NCBI GenBank assembly: GCA_964558325.1
Contig: CAZLCX010000042.1
Location: 1 to 14,816, forward strand
DNA: 14,816 nucleotides
DNA from: Halonatronomonas sp964558325
GTDB lineage: Bacteria > Bacillota > Halanaerobiia > Halanaerobiales > Halarsenatibacteraceae
Direction: 5' to 3'
The stretch's first letter is position 1. The number at the start of each line of letters is the position of its first letter. Below the pieces are notes generated by a model that was given only the letters and a program-made list of their open reading frames with translations, searched no databases and was not told the DNA's origin. Of the stretch, positions 5,453 to 13,565 are shown piece after piece. The position numbers and the translations under genes are program-made.

Positions 5453-6367
5453 TTATATAAAATACAGCAAAATAGGTAAAGATAATAATAGCAGAAGCGT
5501 TGAAACAAATACACTGCCAGAGGCTATTTTGCCCTTATCAGCATATTCGTTAAGCATTATAGAAGAGTTAACAAAGACAGGCATTCCAGATTCAACTATT
5601 ATTACTCCCAGAATTATCTGCTGAATATTACTCTGGCTCAATGAAAATAAAACAATGCCAGGTATAATAATTAGCTTAACTAAACTAATATAATAATTGA
5701 ATTTATTCTGTAAAACCTCTTTTATTCGGAATTTTGAGAGCTTAAAACCAATAAAAAGCATGGCCAGAGGAATTGTAATCCCACCTATTAGCTCAGCTGA
5801 TTCCATTAATACACCAGGAAGGGTTAGATTATTATAAGAAACTAAGATACCGGCAATAATGCTCAATAATGGTGGAGAAATCAATCCCTTTAAATTATGG
5901 CTAAATTTCTTAACCTCTATTTTCTCATTAATCATCCAGACACCTAAAGACCAGATAACAATAGCCATTCCCAGGTCAAAAACTATCGCCATTATAAATC
6001 CCTGGTTTCCAAAAAGGGCATAACAGATTGGAGCCCCTAAATATACATTATTGCCAAAAGAAGATAAGAAACTAAATACTTTTACATCTTTAATATTAAA
6101 GATATACTTACCAGAAAGGTAACTAATTGCAAGACCTAAAATAGCAATAAAAAACCCGGCAACAAATAAGGTTAGATACTGATTTAACATTTCAGAGTTA
6201 AAATCAGTAATAATGCTATAGAAAGTTAAAGCCGGCAGCGTTATATTAATAATTAATTTAGAAATAGTATTTTCAGATTCCCGGGATACCTTTACCTTTT
6301 TATTAAAACCAAAACCAATTGCTAAGACTATATACATTATAAATAATTCTCGGATTGCGTTGCCCAT
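5453..6367 (-). CDS. AEC family transporter (auxin efflux carrier / malate permease type)
   Basis: A 304-residue membrane protein with about ten helices in two halves of five. Family features are the ITLPALTFYSI helix near residues 40-50, the FGNNVYLGAPI segment near 105-115, its counterpart near 262-272 (ESGMPVFVNSS), and the C-terminal STLLLLLSLPIL helix. Bacterial relatives export or exchange small organic acids such as malate, malonate or lactate; the substrate cannot be read from sequence. The ATG at 6367 follows a GAGGAG site. The methyltransferase fragment lies upstream on the same strand but across a scaffold gap, so an operon is unproven. Confidence 0.85.
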   Translation of the reverse strand: MGNAIRELFIMYIVLAIGFGFNKKVKVSRESENTISKLIINITLPALTFYSIITDFNSEMLNQYLTLFVAGFFIAILGLAISYLSGKYIFNIKDVKVFSFLSSFGNNVYLGAPICYALFGNQGFIMAIVFDLGMAIVIWSLGVWMINEKIEVKKFSHNLKGLISPPLLSIIAGILVSYNNLTLPGVLMESAELIGGITIPLAMLFIGFKLSKFRIKEVLQNKFNYYISLVKLIIIPGIVLFSLSQSNIQQIILGVIIVESGMPVFVNSSIMLNEYADKGKIASGSVFVSTLLLLLSLPILLYFI

Positions 6368-6400
6368 AAATAACTCCTCAATTTCTTTATTAGATTAATT

Positions 6401-6500
6401 NNNNNNNNNNNNNNNNNNNNNNNNNNNNNNNNNNNNNNNNNNNNNNNNNNNNNNNNNNNNNNNNNNNNNNNNNNNNNNNNNNNNNNNNNNNNNNNNNNNN
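6401..6500. other. Assembly gap (100 N)
   Basis: A second run of exactly 100 N, again a placeholder of unknown true length. It cuts the methyltransferase gene after its first 40 codons. Any frame that appears to read through it is an artefact. Confidence 0.95.
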
Positions 6501-6621
6501 TTTCACCTATCTCAAAAAGATCATAGCCACCGCCACAACCAACATCTAAGATGGAATCAAGATCTTTAAAGTAAATTAATGAATATATTTGATTTTTCAT
6601 TTCTTGGTTATTTAAAGCCAA
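6501..6621 (-). CDS. SAM-dependent methyltransferase, N-terminus (cut by gap)
   Basis: Forty codons are visible before the gap. Residues 23-38 (SILDVGCGGGYDLFEI) are the class I SAM-binding motif I, with the acidic residue and the GxGxG-type loop. The start is probably TTG 6621, about 12 bases after AGGGAG; an ATG eight codons in (6600) has no ribosome site. The substrate domain lies in the gap, so the target is unknown. The gene follows the kdp operon terminator and is probably a separate transcript. Confidence 0.7.
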
Positions 6622-6734
6622 AATTTTATTTAACTCCCTTATTTAATATTAACTTCTTGATATTATCTATAAGTCCTTTTTAATGACCATTTTTTGATAA
6701 AAACCTTAAATACAATAATCCTATTATCACCAAA

Positions 6735-6773
6735 ACGATAAAACCCCCAGAACGGCTATTAACCATTCTGAGG
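6735..6773 (-). terminator. Intrinsic terminator of the kdp operon
   Basis: On the minus strand an 11-bp stem (6763-6773 with 6745-6755, two G-U pairs) closes a seven-base loop and is followed by a TTTTATCGTTTT tract. It lies 28 bp after the last gene of the operon. Confidence 0.85.
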
Positions 6774-6800
6774 ATTAATTGTTTGAGTCAACAACAATTT

Positions 6801-7628
6801 TTACTCTTCCTCACTCTTATACTTATGCAGCAGCACCGAACATTGAGCAGCTTCTGCTATTTTGTCGGTTGTGCGCCCAAATACTGTCTGATAAACCCAC
6901 CAGTCTCCAGAAGGACCTATCACCAGCAGATCAAAATCTTCAGTTGCCTCTCTGATACTTGAAGACAGTGAATTTCCTTCTAATATCATAGTCTCAACAT
7001 CGATATTGAATTTCAGGGCTTTTTCCTTTGCCTGTTCCAAAACTTGCTCTCCTTTTTGACGACTACCATCTCTTTTATCTACATAATGAGACAGAGTCAG
7101 GGTAGCTCCAGTGCCCTGAACAATATGCTTAATTAAACTCAATCTACTTTTTGAAGGGGATTTAGCAACTGGATACATAACTTTTTCTGTCTGATCAATA
7201 TTTCCCCTATTTTTATAAATAAGTACATCACCATGAAAGTTATCCATGATATGAGAAGCCATTTTAGAAATTTTAGAACCTGGCTTAGGGCCCCAGCCCA
7301 GGATGATGGCTTCAGCCTTCATATCAAATGCTGTTTCTAAAATACCTCTTCTGATCGTTTTAGAAGTTACAATTTCTCGATCACTGCGAATCCGATAAGT
7401 CATCATCTTGTGATGACTTTCTGTAACTCTTTTTGCTCCCTCTCTCCACTCACGGGGCAAATTTATATAACTACCCTCACGGATAACATGAATAAATTTA
7501 ACTTTCCCCTTTTTTCGCTCAATAATAAAAGAAACAAGCTCAGTCAAATTATTAATATCTGCCTTATGGCCTAAAGGAAGGAGAATTTTATTATATCCAG
7601 ACCAGTTTTCATAAAATTTATCATCCAT
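6801..7628 (-). CDS. Tandem universal stress protein (two UspA domains), fifth gene of the kdp operon
   Basis: A 275-residue soluble protein made of two UspA-like domains, about 12-139 and 148-271. The second keeps a near-canonical ATP-binding loop, G-x2-G-x9-G (G238, G241, G251, with T253 nearby). The first has GWGPKPGS, which departs from that pattern. The ATG at 7628 shares its A with the kdpC stop codon (TAATG) and follows a GAGGAGG site, so translation is coupled to kdpC. KdpD sensors carry a Usp-type domain, and haloarchaeal kdp operons carry an extra gene after kdpC (from memory). A role in sensing nucleotides or tuning the pump is therefore plausible but inferred. No kdpD is present in the window. 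Confidence 0.85.
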   Translation of the reverse strand: MDDKFYENWSGYNKILLPLGHKADINNLTELVSFIIERKKGKVKFIHVIREGSYINLPREWREGAKRVTESHHKMMTYRIRSDREIVTSKTIRRGILETAFDMKAEAIILGWGPKPGSKISKMASHIMDNFHGDVLIYKNRGNIDQTEKVMYPVAKSPSKSRLSLIKHIVQGTGATLTLSHYVDKRDGSRQKGEQVLEQAKEKALKFNIDVETMILEGNSLSSSIREATEDFDLLVIGPSGDWWVYQTVFGRTTDKIAEAAQCSVLLHKYKSEEE

Positions 7629-8197
7629 TAATCTAATACCTCCTCAACTGCCAGATTTAATTTCAGTATATTAACCCTGTTTTCACCAAATAACCCCAGC
7701 AACTTTGATTCTGTATTTTCTTCTATTAATGAATTCAGGGTCGATACAGAAATTCCTGTCTGCTCAGCCAGATAATCAACCTGAAAATATGCTGCCTCAG
7801 GAGAAATGTGTGGATCCAGGGCAGATCCAGACTCAGTAATTAAATCAACAGGTACCGCTGTATCCCCTGGTTCATATTTAGCTTCAATTTCTTGTAAAGA
7901 GGCCTCTATCCGCTTCTGTAATTTTGGATTTGAAGCAGCCAGATTATCACTACCAGAATTTGAAGCATCATAATTAATTGATGATGGTCTGGAAATAAAA
8001 TATTCATCACTTTCAAAATTTTGCCCGATAAGTCTGGAACCTACAGCCTCACCATTTTGATAGACCAGACTACCTTCAGCCTTATCTCCAAATAACTGTC
8101 CTATTCCTCCTAATAATAGAGGATAAATAATTGAAAATATCAAAAGTGACAGGGCTAATAATTTAATAGCAATCATTATATTCTTTTTAACACTCAT
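7628..8197 (-). CDS. kdpC: K+-transporting ATPase subunit C
   Basis: A 189-residue protein with one N-terminal membrane helix (about 10-34) and an external soluble domain, as usual for KdpC, which sits beside KdpA and helps K+ capture and ATP use. Family blocks are visible: GQNFESDEYFISRPS near 58-72, the SGSDNLAASNP turn near 81-91, an ITESGSALDPHISPEAAYFQ stretch near 119-138, and a C-terminal GENRVNILKLNLAVEE. The ATG at 8197 directly abuts the kdpB stop codon, and its own stop overlaps the next start. The protein is rich in Asp and Glu, fitting a halophile. Confidence 0.95.
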   Translation of the reverse strand: MSVKKNIMIAIKLLALSLLIFSIIYPLLLGGIGQLFGDKAEGSLVYQNGEAVGSRLIGQNFESDEYFISRPSSINYDASNSGSDNLAASNPKLQKRIEASLQEIEAKYEPGDTAVPVDLITESGSALDPHISPEAAYFQVDYLAEQTGISVSTLNSLIEENTESKLLGLFGENRVNILKLNLAVEEVLD

Positions 8198-10234
8198 TTA
8201 AAACACCCCTAACATTACTAAAAGCGTATCGATTAATTTAATAGAAATAAATGGTGCAATTAAACCGGCTCCACCATACATCACTAAATTTTTACGTAAT
8301 AATTTAGATGAACTTTCCGCTTTATAATCCACACCCTTCATTGCCAGAGGAATTAAGAAGGGTATAATCAATGAGTTATAAATTAAAGAAGCAATCACTA
8401 CGCTCTGGGGAGAATGAAGATTCATAATATTTATCTGCTGTAAGGCAGGTATCCCCGCACTAAAAATTGCAGGTACCAGGGCAAAATATCTTGAAATATC
8501 ATTGGCAATACTGAAGGTAGTTAGAGAACCTCTGGTCATTAATAACTGTTTACCTACAGCAACCACCTCAATTAATTTTGTGGGATCAGAATCAAGATCA
8601 ACCATATTTCCTGCTTCTTTTGCGGCGTTAGTTCCAGCCTGCATGGCAAGCCCAACATCTGCTTTAGCCAGGGCTGGAGCATCATTGGTCCCATCTCCTG
8701 TCATCCCAATCAACTTACCCTCTTTCTGAATCTTTTCCACCAGGGCAATTTTTTCTTCTGGTTTAAATTCAGCATAATAAGTTTCTATTCCGGCCTGTTC
8801 TGCTACATAGCGAGCTGTTCTTTCATTATCACCGGTAGCCATAATACATTCTACTCCCATTTCCTGCAGTTCCTTTATTCTGGCTTTAATACCAATTTTT
8901 AATTCATCCTGGAGTTCAATTAAACCTAGAATTTTTTTATCTACTGCCACAGCCAGGGGAGTTCCCCCACTATCAGCAATATCATGAGCTTTATCAGTCA
9001 GGCCATCTGGTATTTCATCTGCATATTCTTTAACTGCTTCTACAGATCCTTTACGGATTTCTGTCCCGTCTGGCAGATCGATCCCGCTCATTTTTGTTTT
9101 AGCAGAAAACTCAACAAAATTTTCTTTTTTCATTAAATCTTCATCAATATTAACCCCAAGATCATGAGCCAGATTGACCACCGAGCGACCTTCAGGAGTT
9201 TCATCAAAAAATGAAGACTGCAGACAGGCTTTATACAGTTCGTCATCCTCACTCCCGACTGCAATAAATTCTTCGGCAATTCTTTCTCCAGTTGTAATTG
9301 TTCCTGTTTTATCTAAAATCAGAACATCAAGGTCACCAGCTGATTCAACAGCCTTACCAGATTTAGCAATTATATTTTCTCTAGTTACCCTGGTCATTCC
9401 AGCGATTCTAATTGAGGCCAGCAGTGCCCCAATCGTCGTAGGCATTAAACCAATTAAAAGAGCTATCAAATTTGCAACATCAACATTCATATCAACGTAC
9501 ATCCCAAAAAAGCGCATGGTCACAACAGCTGCCAGATAAACAAAGGTAAAACTGGCTAAAAGCAGAGTCATCGAAATCTCATTGGGAGTCTTCTGTCTGG
9601 CAGCCGTTTCTACCAGGCCAATCATTCTATCTAAAAATGACTCTCCTACAGCAGCAGTAACTTCAATTTTAAGGACATCACTTAATACTTCAGTACCCTC
9701 TGTAACCGAATTTCTATCACCACCACTTTCTCTAATTACTGGCTCTGATTCACCTGTAATTGCTGATTCATCAATAGAGGCACTACCTTCAACAACTTCA
9801 CCATCCCGGGGAATAATATCTCCCTTTTCCACAAAAACATAATCCCCTTTTTCTATATCTTCTCCAGCTACAACCTCATAATCTGATTCTGTTATATCAT
9901 CTAATTCAATCTCCTTATCTTTTAATCTTTTACCTTCAGTTTCTACCTGTAAGGCCTTTAAGCTATCAGCATGGGCTTCACCCTGCAGTTCTGCTAAAGA
10001 TTCAGCATAATTGGCAAATAAGAGAGTGAAAGCTAAAATTAGAGTGATTGTCAGATAATACCAGGTTGGCTCCTGACCATTAAATAGCGGAGGATATATA
10101 GTTAGTATTATCGTCAGTATTGTACAGAGCTCTACAACAAACATTACCGGGTTTTTAATCAGATACCCGGGGTCCAGTTTAATAAATGACTGTTTAATCG
10201 CTGTCAACTGCTGATCCCAATCTATATCGAACAT
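8198..10234 (-). CDS. kdpB: K+-transporting P-type ATPase, catalytic subunit B
   Basis: A 678-residue P-type ATPase, close to the usual 680. Motifs by hand count: TGES (about 160-163; its Ser matches the inhibitory phosphorylation site of E. coli S162), PTTIG (265-269), DKTGT with phosphorylated Asp about 308, nucleotide-site FSAKTKMSG (376-384) and KGS (395-397), and GDGTNDAP (513-520). It hydrolyses ATP to drive K+ taken up through KdpA. In membrane helix 5 the conserved Asp is present (about D579) but the Lys expected three residues on, E. coli K586, is Arg (SIANDISRYFAL). The ATG at 10234 lies two bases after the kdpA stop. Cytoplasmic loops are markedly acidic. Confidence 0.97.
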   Translation of the reverse strand: MFDIDWDQQLTAIKQSFIKLDPGYLIKNPVMFVVELCTILTIILTIYPPLFNGQEPTWYYLTITLILAFTLLFANYAESLAELQGEAHADSLKALQVETEGKRLKDKEIELDDITESDYEVVAGEDIEKGDYVFVEKGDIIPRDGEVVEGSASIDESAITGESEPVIRESGGDRNSVTEGTEVLSDVLKIEVTAAVGESFLDRMIGLVETAARQKTPNEISMTLLLASFTFVYLAAVVTMRFFGMYVDMNVDVANLIALLIGLMPTTIGALLASIRIAGMTRVTRENIIAKSGKAVESAGDLDVLILDKTGTITTGERIAEEFIAVGSEDDELYKACLQSSFFDETPEGRSVVNLAHDLGVNIDEDLMKKENFVEFSAKTKMSGIDLPDGTEIRKGSVEAVKEYADEIPDGLTDKAHDIADSGGTPLAVAVDKKILGLIELQDELKIGIKARIKELQEMGVECIMATGDNERTARYVAEQAGIETYYAEFKPEEKIALVEKIQKEGKLIGMTGDGTNDAPALAKADVGLAMQAGTNAAKEAGNMVDLDSDPTKLIEVVAVGKQLLMTRGSLTTFSIANDISRYFALVPAIFSAGIPALQQINIMNLHSPQSVVIASLIYNSLIIPFLIPLAMKGVDYKAESSSKLLRKNLVMYGGAGLIAPFISIKLIDTLLVMLGVF

Positions 10235-10236
10235 CC

Positions 10237-11973
10237 TTACATCCCCCCACTTAGCATTTCTGCAATTGGACCTACTGCTAATGCAGGCATAAAGATTAAA
10301 CCACCAATAATAATCATTACACCGACAAATAAGACTAGAAATGATAGATTTTCTACTTTAAGTGTTCCTTCTGTTTCTGGTCTTATTTTTTTCTTTGATA
10401 AATAACCAGCTATTAGAAGCTGACCGAAAATAGGAAGATATCTTCCCATCAAAATCGCGCTCCCATTAATTAAATTATAAAATATTGAATTATCCATTAA
10501 ACCTTCCATTCCACTGCCGTTATTGGCTCCAGCTGAAAACATCTCATACAAAACTTCTGAAAAGCCGGTAAAACCAGAGTTATGAATCGCTTCTTTTCCT
10601 GCCTCTGTAATTACTGCTATCGAAGTCGGGAATAAGACTAAAACAGGCAGCAGTAAGATAATTAAGGCAGCAATTTTAACTTCCCGCCATTCAATCTGTT
10701 TACCCAGGTATTGTGGTGCCCGGCCAATCATCAAGCCGGCAATAAAAACACAGATAAAAATATAGGTCATTAAGTTGAGCAGACCAACACCGAGCCCGTT
10801 GTAAAGACAGTTCATGGCCATTGCCAGGAAGGGACCTACAATTCCCTGAGGTGTATAACTATTATGCATACTGTTAACAGCTCCATTAGTGGTTGAAGTT
10901 GTGGATATTGCCCAGAGAGAGCTTAAAAGACTGCCAAAACGGCTTTCTTTTCCTTCCATATTACCTGCTTCCTGATCAATAGTTAACTCCGTCTCAGTCA
11001 TTGTAATTGCTCGACTGGGTTGTGCCTCTCCTGTGGCTGTAATCAAGAGCAGACCTAAGAAAATAACAAATAAGGCACTGATTAAAATTACACCATGTCT
11101 TCTTTTACCCATCCAGACACCAAAGGCATAAATAATTGCCATTGGACTGGCCAGCATAATAAGGTTAAGTACTAGATTTGACAAAACTGTGGGATTCTCA
11201 AAAGGGTGGGCAGCATTTGCAGCAAAATAACCGCCTCCATTTGTACCCAGGGTCTTAATTGCTTCTATTCCAGCAACCGGACCAACTACAATAGCCTGTT
11301 TAACTCCTTCAATAGTATTTACAATAATTTCACCGCCAAACCACTGAGGTGAACCCTGAGAAATCAAAATTAAAGCTACAAAAAATGAAACAGGCAGTAA
11401 AAACCTGATTAAGCCTTTGATTAAATTAACATAAAAATTACCAAGGCTGCTATCTTCTTCATTCTGGATACCCCGGGTAAAAGCAGGGGCCAGAGCAAGA
11501 CCAGTTCCTGCTGACAAAAACATAGCCAGACCTACTGCAAAGAGCTGAGAAAAATACGATAAAGTTTCGCCTCCATAATGCTGCTGATTCGTATTGCTGA
11601 CAAAGGTGCTTGCAGAATGGAAAGCCTGATCCCAGCTCATACCCTCTAAATTAAGTGGATTTAAAGGTAAAATATTTTGAAATTTGAAGACCAAAAATAG
11701 TAAAACAAACAATATTCCATTAAAAATTAAAAGAGAAAATAGATACTGCTTCCAGTTCATTTCCTGCTCCTGATCAATACTTAAAAATGAAAATATTTTT
11801 CCTTCTACAAATTTAAATGGCCGATCCAGTTTTTTTAAAAATTTTAACTTTTTAGGTAAATTACTTTTACTATTTGTTTCATCATGATATATCCAGGCTA
11901 TATATTCGCCAAATACATAGATTAAAGCAAATAATAATATAAAAAAGACAATTAGTGCTAATATATTTAACAT
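10237..11973 (-). CDS. kdpA: K+-transporting ATPase, K+-channel-like subunit A
   Basis: A 578-residue membrane protein, slightly longer than the usual 557, with about ten helices. Four selectivity-filter loops are recognisable: SNTNQQ (126-131), GTNGGG (243-248, followed by a NAAHPFENPT block), TTNGAVN (361-367) and AGANNGSG (481-488). Together they form the single high-affinity K+ site of the KdpFABC complex. The extra length includes an N-terminal linker rich in Lys and Asn (about 30-75). The ATG at 11973 follows AGGAAGGTGA and starts 15 bp after kdpF. The protein belongs to the same superfamily as Trk/Ktr/HKT channels, but the neighbouring kdpB and kdpC make the call certain. Confidence 0.97.
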   Translation of the reverse strand: MLNILALIVFFILLFALIYVFGEYIAWIYHDETNSKSNLPKKLKFLKKLDRPFKFVEGKIFSFLSIDQEQEMNWKQYLFSLLIFNGILFVLLFLVFKFQNILPLNPLNLEGMSWDQAFHSASTFVSNTNQQHYGGETLSYFSQLFAVGLAMFLSAGTGLALAPAFTRGIQNEEDSSLGNFYVNLIKGLIRFLLPVSFFVALILISQGSPQWFGGEIIVNTIEGVKQAIVVGPVAGIEAIKTLGTNGGGYFAANAAHPFENPTVLSNLVLNLIMLASPMAIIYAFGVWMGKRRHGVILISALFVIFLGLLLITATGEAQPSRAITMTETELTIDQEAGNMEGKESRFGSLLSSLWAISTTSTTNGAVNSMHNSYTPQGIVGPFLAMAMNCLYNGLGVGLLNLMTYIFICVFIAGLMIGRAPQYLGKQIEWREVKIAALIILLLPVLVLFPTSIAVITEAGKEAIHNSGFTGFSEVLYEMFSAGANNGSGMEGLMDNSIFYNLINGSAILMGRYLPIFGQLLIAGYLSKKKIRPETEGTLKVENLSFLVLFVGVMIIIGGLIFMPALAVGPIAEMLSGGM

Positions 11974-11988
11974 CTTATCACCTTCCTC

Positions 11989-12078
11989 TTAGAACTTAGT
12001 TGGAAAAAATAGAACATATGAAAGATAAATAAAAACAAAGATTGTCACAATACCTAAAATAATATTTCCTAAATCCAT
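11989..12078 (-). CDS. kdpF: K+-transporting ATPase small subunit F
   Basis: A 29-residue peptide starting at ATG 12078 and ending at TAA 11989-11991. It begins MDLGNIILG, consists almost wholly of one membrane helix rich in Ile, Val and Phe, and ends FFPTKF, matching the usual KdpF layout in which a helix is followed by a Pro near the C-terminus. KdpF stabilises the complex as a lipid-like helix beside KdpA and KdpB. The ribosome site is weak (GGGGTGG). It is the first gene after the leader terminator. Confidence 0.88.
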   Translation of the reverse strand: MDLGNIILGIVTIFVFIYLSYVLFFPTKF

Positions 12079-12110
12079 TTAACACCACCCCTATCGGATA
12101 ATTTTATATT

Positions 12111-12142
12111 AAAAAGAACCACAACAGCATCAACTGAAGTGG
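12111..12142 (-). terminator. Leader terminator of the kdp riboswitch
   Basis: On the minus strand CCAC..CAG pairs with CTG..GTGG (12119-12142) across a two-base mismatch and a six-base loop, followed by TTCTTTTT. It lies between the aptamer and kdpF and is the probable off state. The sequence just before it (12142-12150) is complementary to the aptamer's 3' edge (12221-12229). Confidence 0.75.
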
Positions 12143-12217
12143 CTTATAAATAATAAAATATCAATCTAGATCAAACAAAATATTTTATCTTAATAATTCA
12201 ATGACCTAAATTATCTA

Positions 12218-12340
12218 CCTTTTATAAGCTGATGAGGTTAGCTGACGGGCTAAGAGTAAAAGGTCTCTCTCCATAAAGGATTAGCCCCAAAAATTGGGTC
12301 CCCCACTTTCAGTTACACTGAAATTAAGCAGTTAAAATCA
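12218..12340 (-). promoter_or_regulatory. c-di-AMP riboswitch (ydaO/yuaA type)
   Basis: The minus strand carries the strongly conserved ydaO motif: GGGGGACCC, then TTTTTGGGGCTAATCC, and further on GCCCGTCAGCTAACCTC. A 7-bp hairpin (TTTCAGT with ACTGAAA, 12307-12323) precedes it. TTTTA and GCT at 12327-12337 can pair with AGC and TAAAA at the 3' edge to close P1. This family binds cyclic di-AMP and typically shuts off K+ uptake genes. Here it lies between a promoter and a terminator ahead of kdpF, so the whole pump operon is the target. Family assignment is by motif memory; the limits are approximate. Confidence 0.9.
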
Positions 12341-12361
12341 TTTAATTTTATCTATTTAATT

Positions 12362-12390
12362 ATTATCTCTTTAAGTAATTATTCCTGCAA
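12362..12390 (-). promoter_or_regulatory. Predicted promoter of the kdp operon
   Basis: On the minus strand TTGCAG (12385-12390), a 17-bp spacer and GATAAT (12362-12367) lie just upstream of the riboswitch aptamer, leaving about 20 bases of leader before P1. No terminator is seen between the response-regulator gene and this site, so read-through from that gene is also possible. Confidence 0.6.
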
Positions 12391-12436
12391 ATTCTAAGAT
12401 TTTAGATTATCCTCAGCTCATAATAACCATAAAAAT

Positions 12437-13129
12437 TTATTCTTTCTCCTGATCATCTCCTAAGTTAACATTATCTAAATCTTTAGAGCTCATACCTTCT
12501 TTTACTCTTTCAATATTATTATTGGCAGGCTTAAAACCTGGCTTAAGAGCAAGAGCGGCCCTGTACATTTTCATGGCCTTTGCCTGTTTATTCTTCATTT
12601 CATAAATAATTCCTAGCAGATTAAATGGTTCAGGTTTTTCAGAATCTAAAGAGGTAGCATTTTGCAGCATTTCTTTTGCCTTCGAAAAATCTCTTTTATT
12701 AATTGCATTTTTAGCCAGCATAATATAATCTTCAAAACTATCTGCTTCTTTTTCGCCCTCTTCCATTTCATGGCGTTCAAATACATCTTCTACAATAGAA
12801 ATTATTTCTTCAGGCTCAAATGGTTTGCGTAAGTAATCAACAGCTCCTAATTTTAAAGTTTCAACTGCTGTTTCTACACTGCCATAACCGGTAATCATAA
12901 TCACCTTTGTCTCAATATCTTTCTCTTTTACTTCCTTTAAAAACTGAATCCCATCCATTCCAGGCATTTTCATGTCAAGCAGCAAAACTGGAAACTCATC
13001 CTTTATTTTTTCCAGACCATCTTCGCCATTAACAGCTGTTTCAACCTCATATCCTGCTTTAGAGAGAGCAGTTTTTAAAGTCAAACGTATATTTTTTTCA
13101 TCATCCACAATCAGCACTTTTTTCTTCAT
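12437..13129 (-). CDS. Response regulator with TPR output domain
   Basis: A 230-residue protein. Residues 1-115 are a receiver domain with the acidic pocket D9, D10, phospho-acceptor D52, T80 and K102, all intact. An acidic linker (118-128) leads to about 80 residues with two tetratricopeptide repeats (AKNAINKRDFSKAKEMLQNA and FNLLGIIYEMKNKQAKAMKM are their helices), then an acidic tail. There is no DNA-binding or AAA+ domain, so output is probably protein-protein contact. No histidine kinase is in the window. It is not a KdpE, which would carry a winged helix. The ATG at 13129 lies behind an unusual run of eight G where the ribosome site should be. Confidence 0.88.
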   Translation of the reverse strand: MKKKVLIVDDEKNIRLTLKTALSKAGYEVETAVNGEDGLEKIKDEFPVLLLDMKMPGMDGIQFLKEVKEKDIETKVIMITGYGSVETAVETLKLGAVDYLRKPFEPEEIISIVEDVFERHEMEEGEKEADSFEDYIMLAKNAINKRDFSKAKEMLQNATSLDSEKPEPFNLLGIIYEMKNKQAKAMKMYRAALALKPGFKPANNNIERVKEGMSSKDLDNVNLGDDQEKE

Positions 13130-13158
13130 TATTACTTTCCCCCCCCTTTGTCAGACTT

Positions 13159-13187
13159 ATTATAAAATGAATAATCAGTTTTTTTAA
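13159..13187 (-). promoter_or_regulatory. Possible promoter of the response-regulator gene
   Basis: On the minus strand a perfect TATAAT (13159-13164) lies 30 bp before the start codon, 17 bp from a poor TTAAAA at the -35 position. The G8 tract of the ribosome site falls in the short leader. Confidence 0.4.
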
Positions 13188-13222
13188 TTATATCATTAAT
13201 TTCTAGCTTATCAAAGTCTATT

Positions 13223-13411
13223 TCAAATTTCAATTAATACAGTAAACCAGTTATAGATTAACAGATACCATAATTGAATTAATAAATTCTTTTTTACATC
13301 TAAATTTAAATTTAGATTATACTTAAATCTATCTATATATTTATGATTAAGCTCCATATCATCGCCTATTGGTAAGAGACCCTTAAACCACTCAGGATAC
13401 CTGTTTAAGAC
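13223..13411 (-). pseudogene. Unrecognised coding-like fragment, probably a C-terminal remnant
   Basis: A minus-strand frame of about 62 codons, open from 13411 and ending in TGA at 13223, with no start codon at its head. It contains RYPEWFKGLLPIGDDMELNH and ends in a Trp/Leu/Tyr-rich stretch (QLWYLLIYNW). The composition is protein-like rather than random. The end vaguely recalls asparagine-synthetase-type C-termini, but this is not enough to name it. It overlaps the next fragment in another frame. Confidence 0.35.
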
Positions 13412-13565
13412 CTACTTTAAAAGATCTAAGGGTAACCATTCCTGCTGAAATATAGTTATTCTTCATCTGATTAATTACATTTTCAACATGATTAAAGAAG
13501 TCAGCTTCTGAATTGCGATGTTCTTTTTGATCGAAAATTATATGCATGTGGGTGTCTATTATCTT
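13392..13565 (-). pseudogene. Unrecognised coding-like fragment beginning IIDTHMHI
   Basis: A minus-strand frame of 57 codons ends in TGA at 13392. An ATG at 13547 exists but has no clear ribosome site. The reading starts KIIDTHMHIIFDQKEH and continues with charged, helix-like sequence up to GMVTLRSFK. The DTHMH start recalls amidohydrolase metal-binding N-termini, but nothing else supports that. It begins within a few bases of the stop of the hydrolase remnant, suggesting several lost genes fused by deletions. Confidence 0.3.

Noticed and set aside
6337..6621. 94-codon frame reading through the N run
   Set aside because: The part beyond 6500 is unknown sequence and the part before 6400 overlaps the AEC start; only 6501-6621 is supported.
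8502..9842. Three plus-strand open frames (75, 121 and 86 codons) inside kdpB
   Set aside because: They are antisense shadows of a highly conserved gene, without ribosome sites or recognisable products.
12437..13129. Response regulator as KdpE
   Set aside because: The output part is TPR, not a winged helix, and no KdpD accompanies it.
12972..13187. 71-codon plus-strand frame opposite the receiver domain
   Set aside because: Shadow of the response regulator with low-complexity Ser-rich translation.
13371..13410. Minus-strand GAGTGGTTTAAGG resembling the D-arm of tRNA-Ser
   Set aside because: No T-arm (GTTCGAATCC-like), acceptor stem or anticodon arm follows; the bases fit a coding-like fragment instead.
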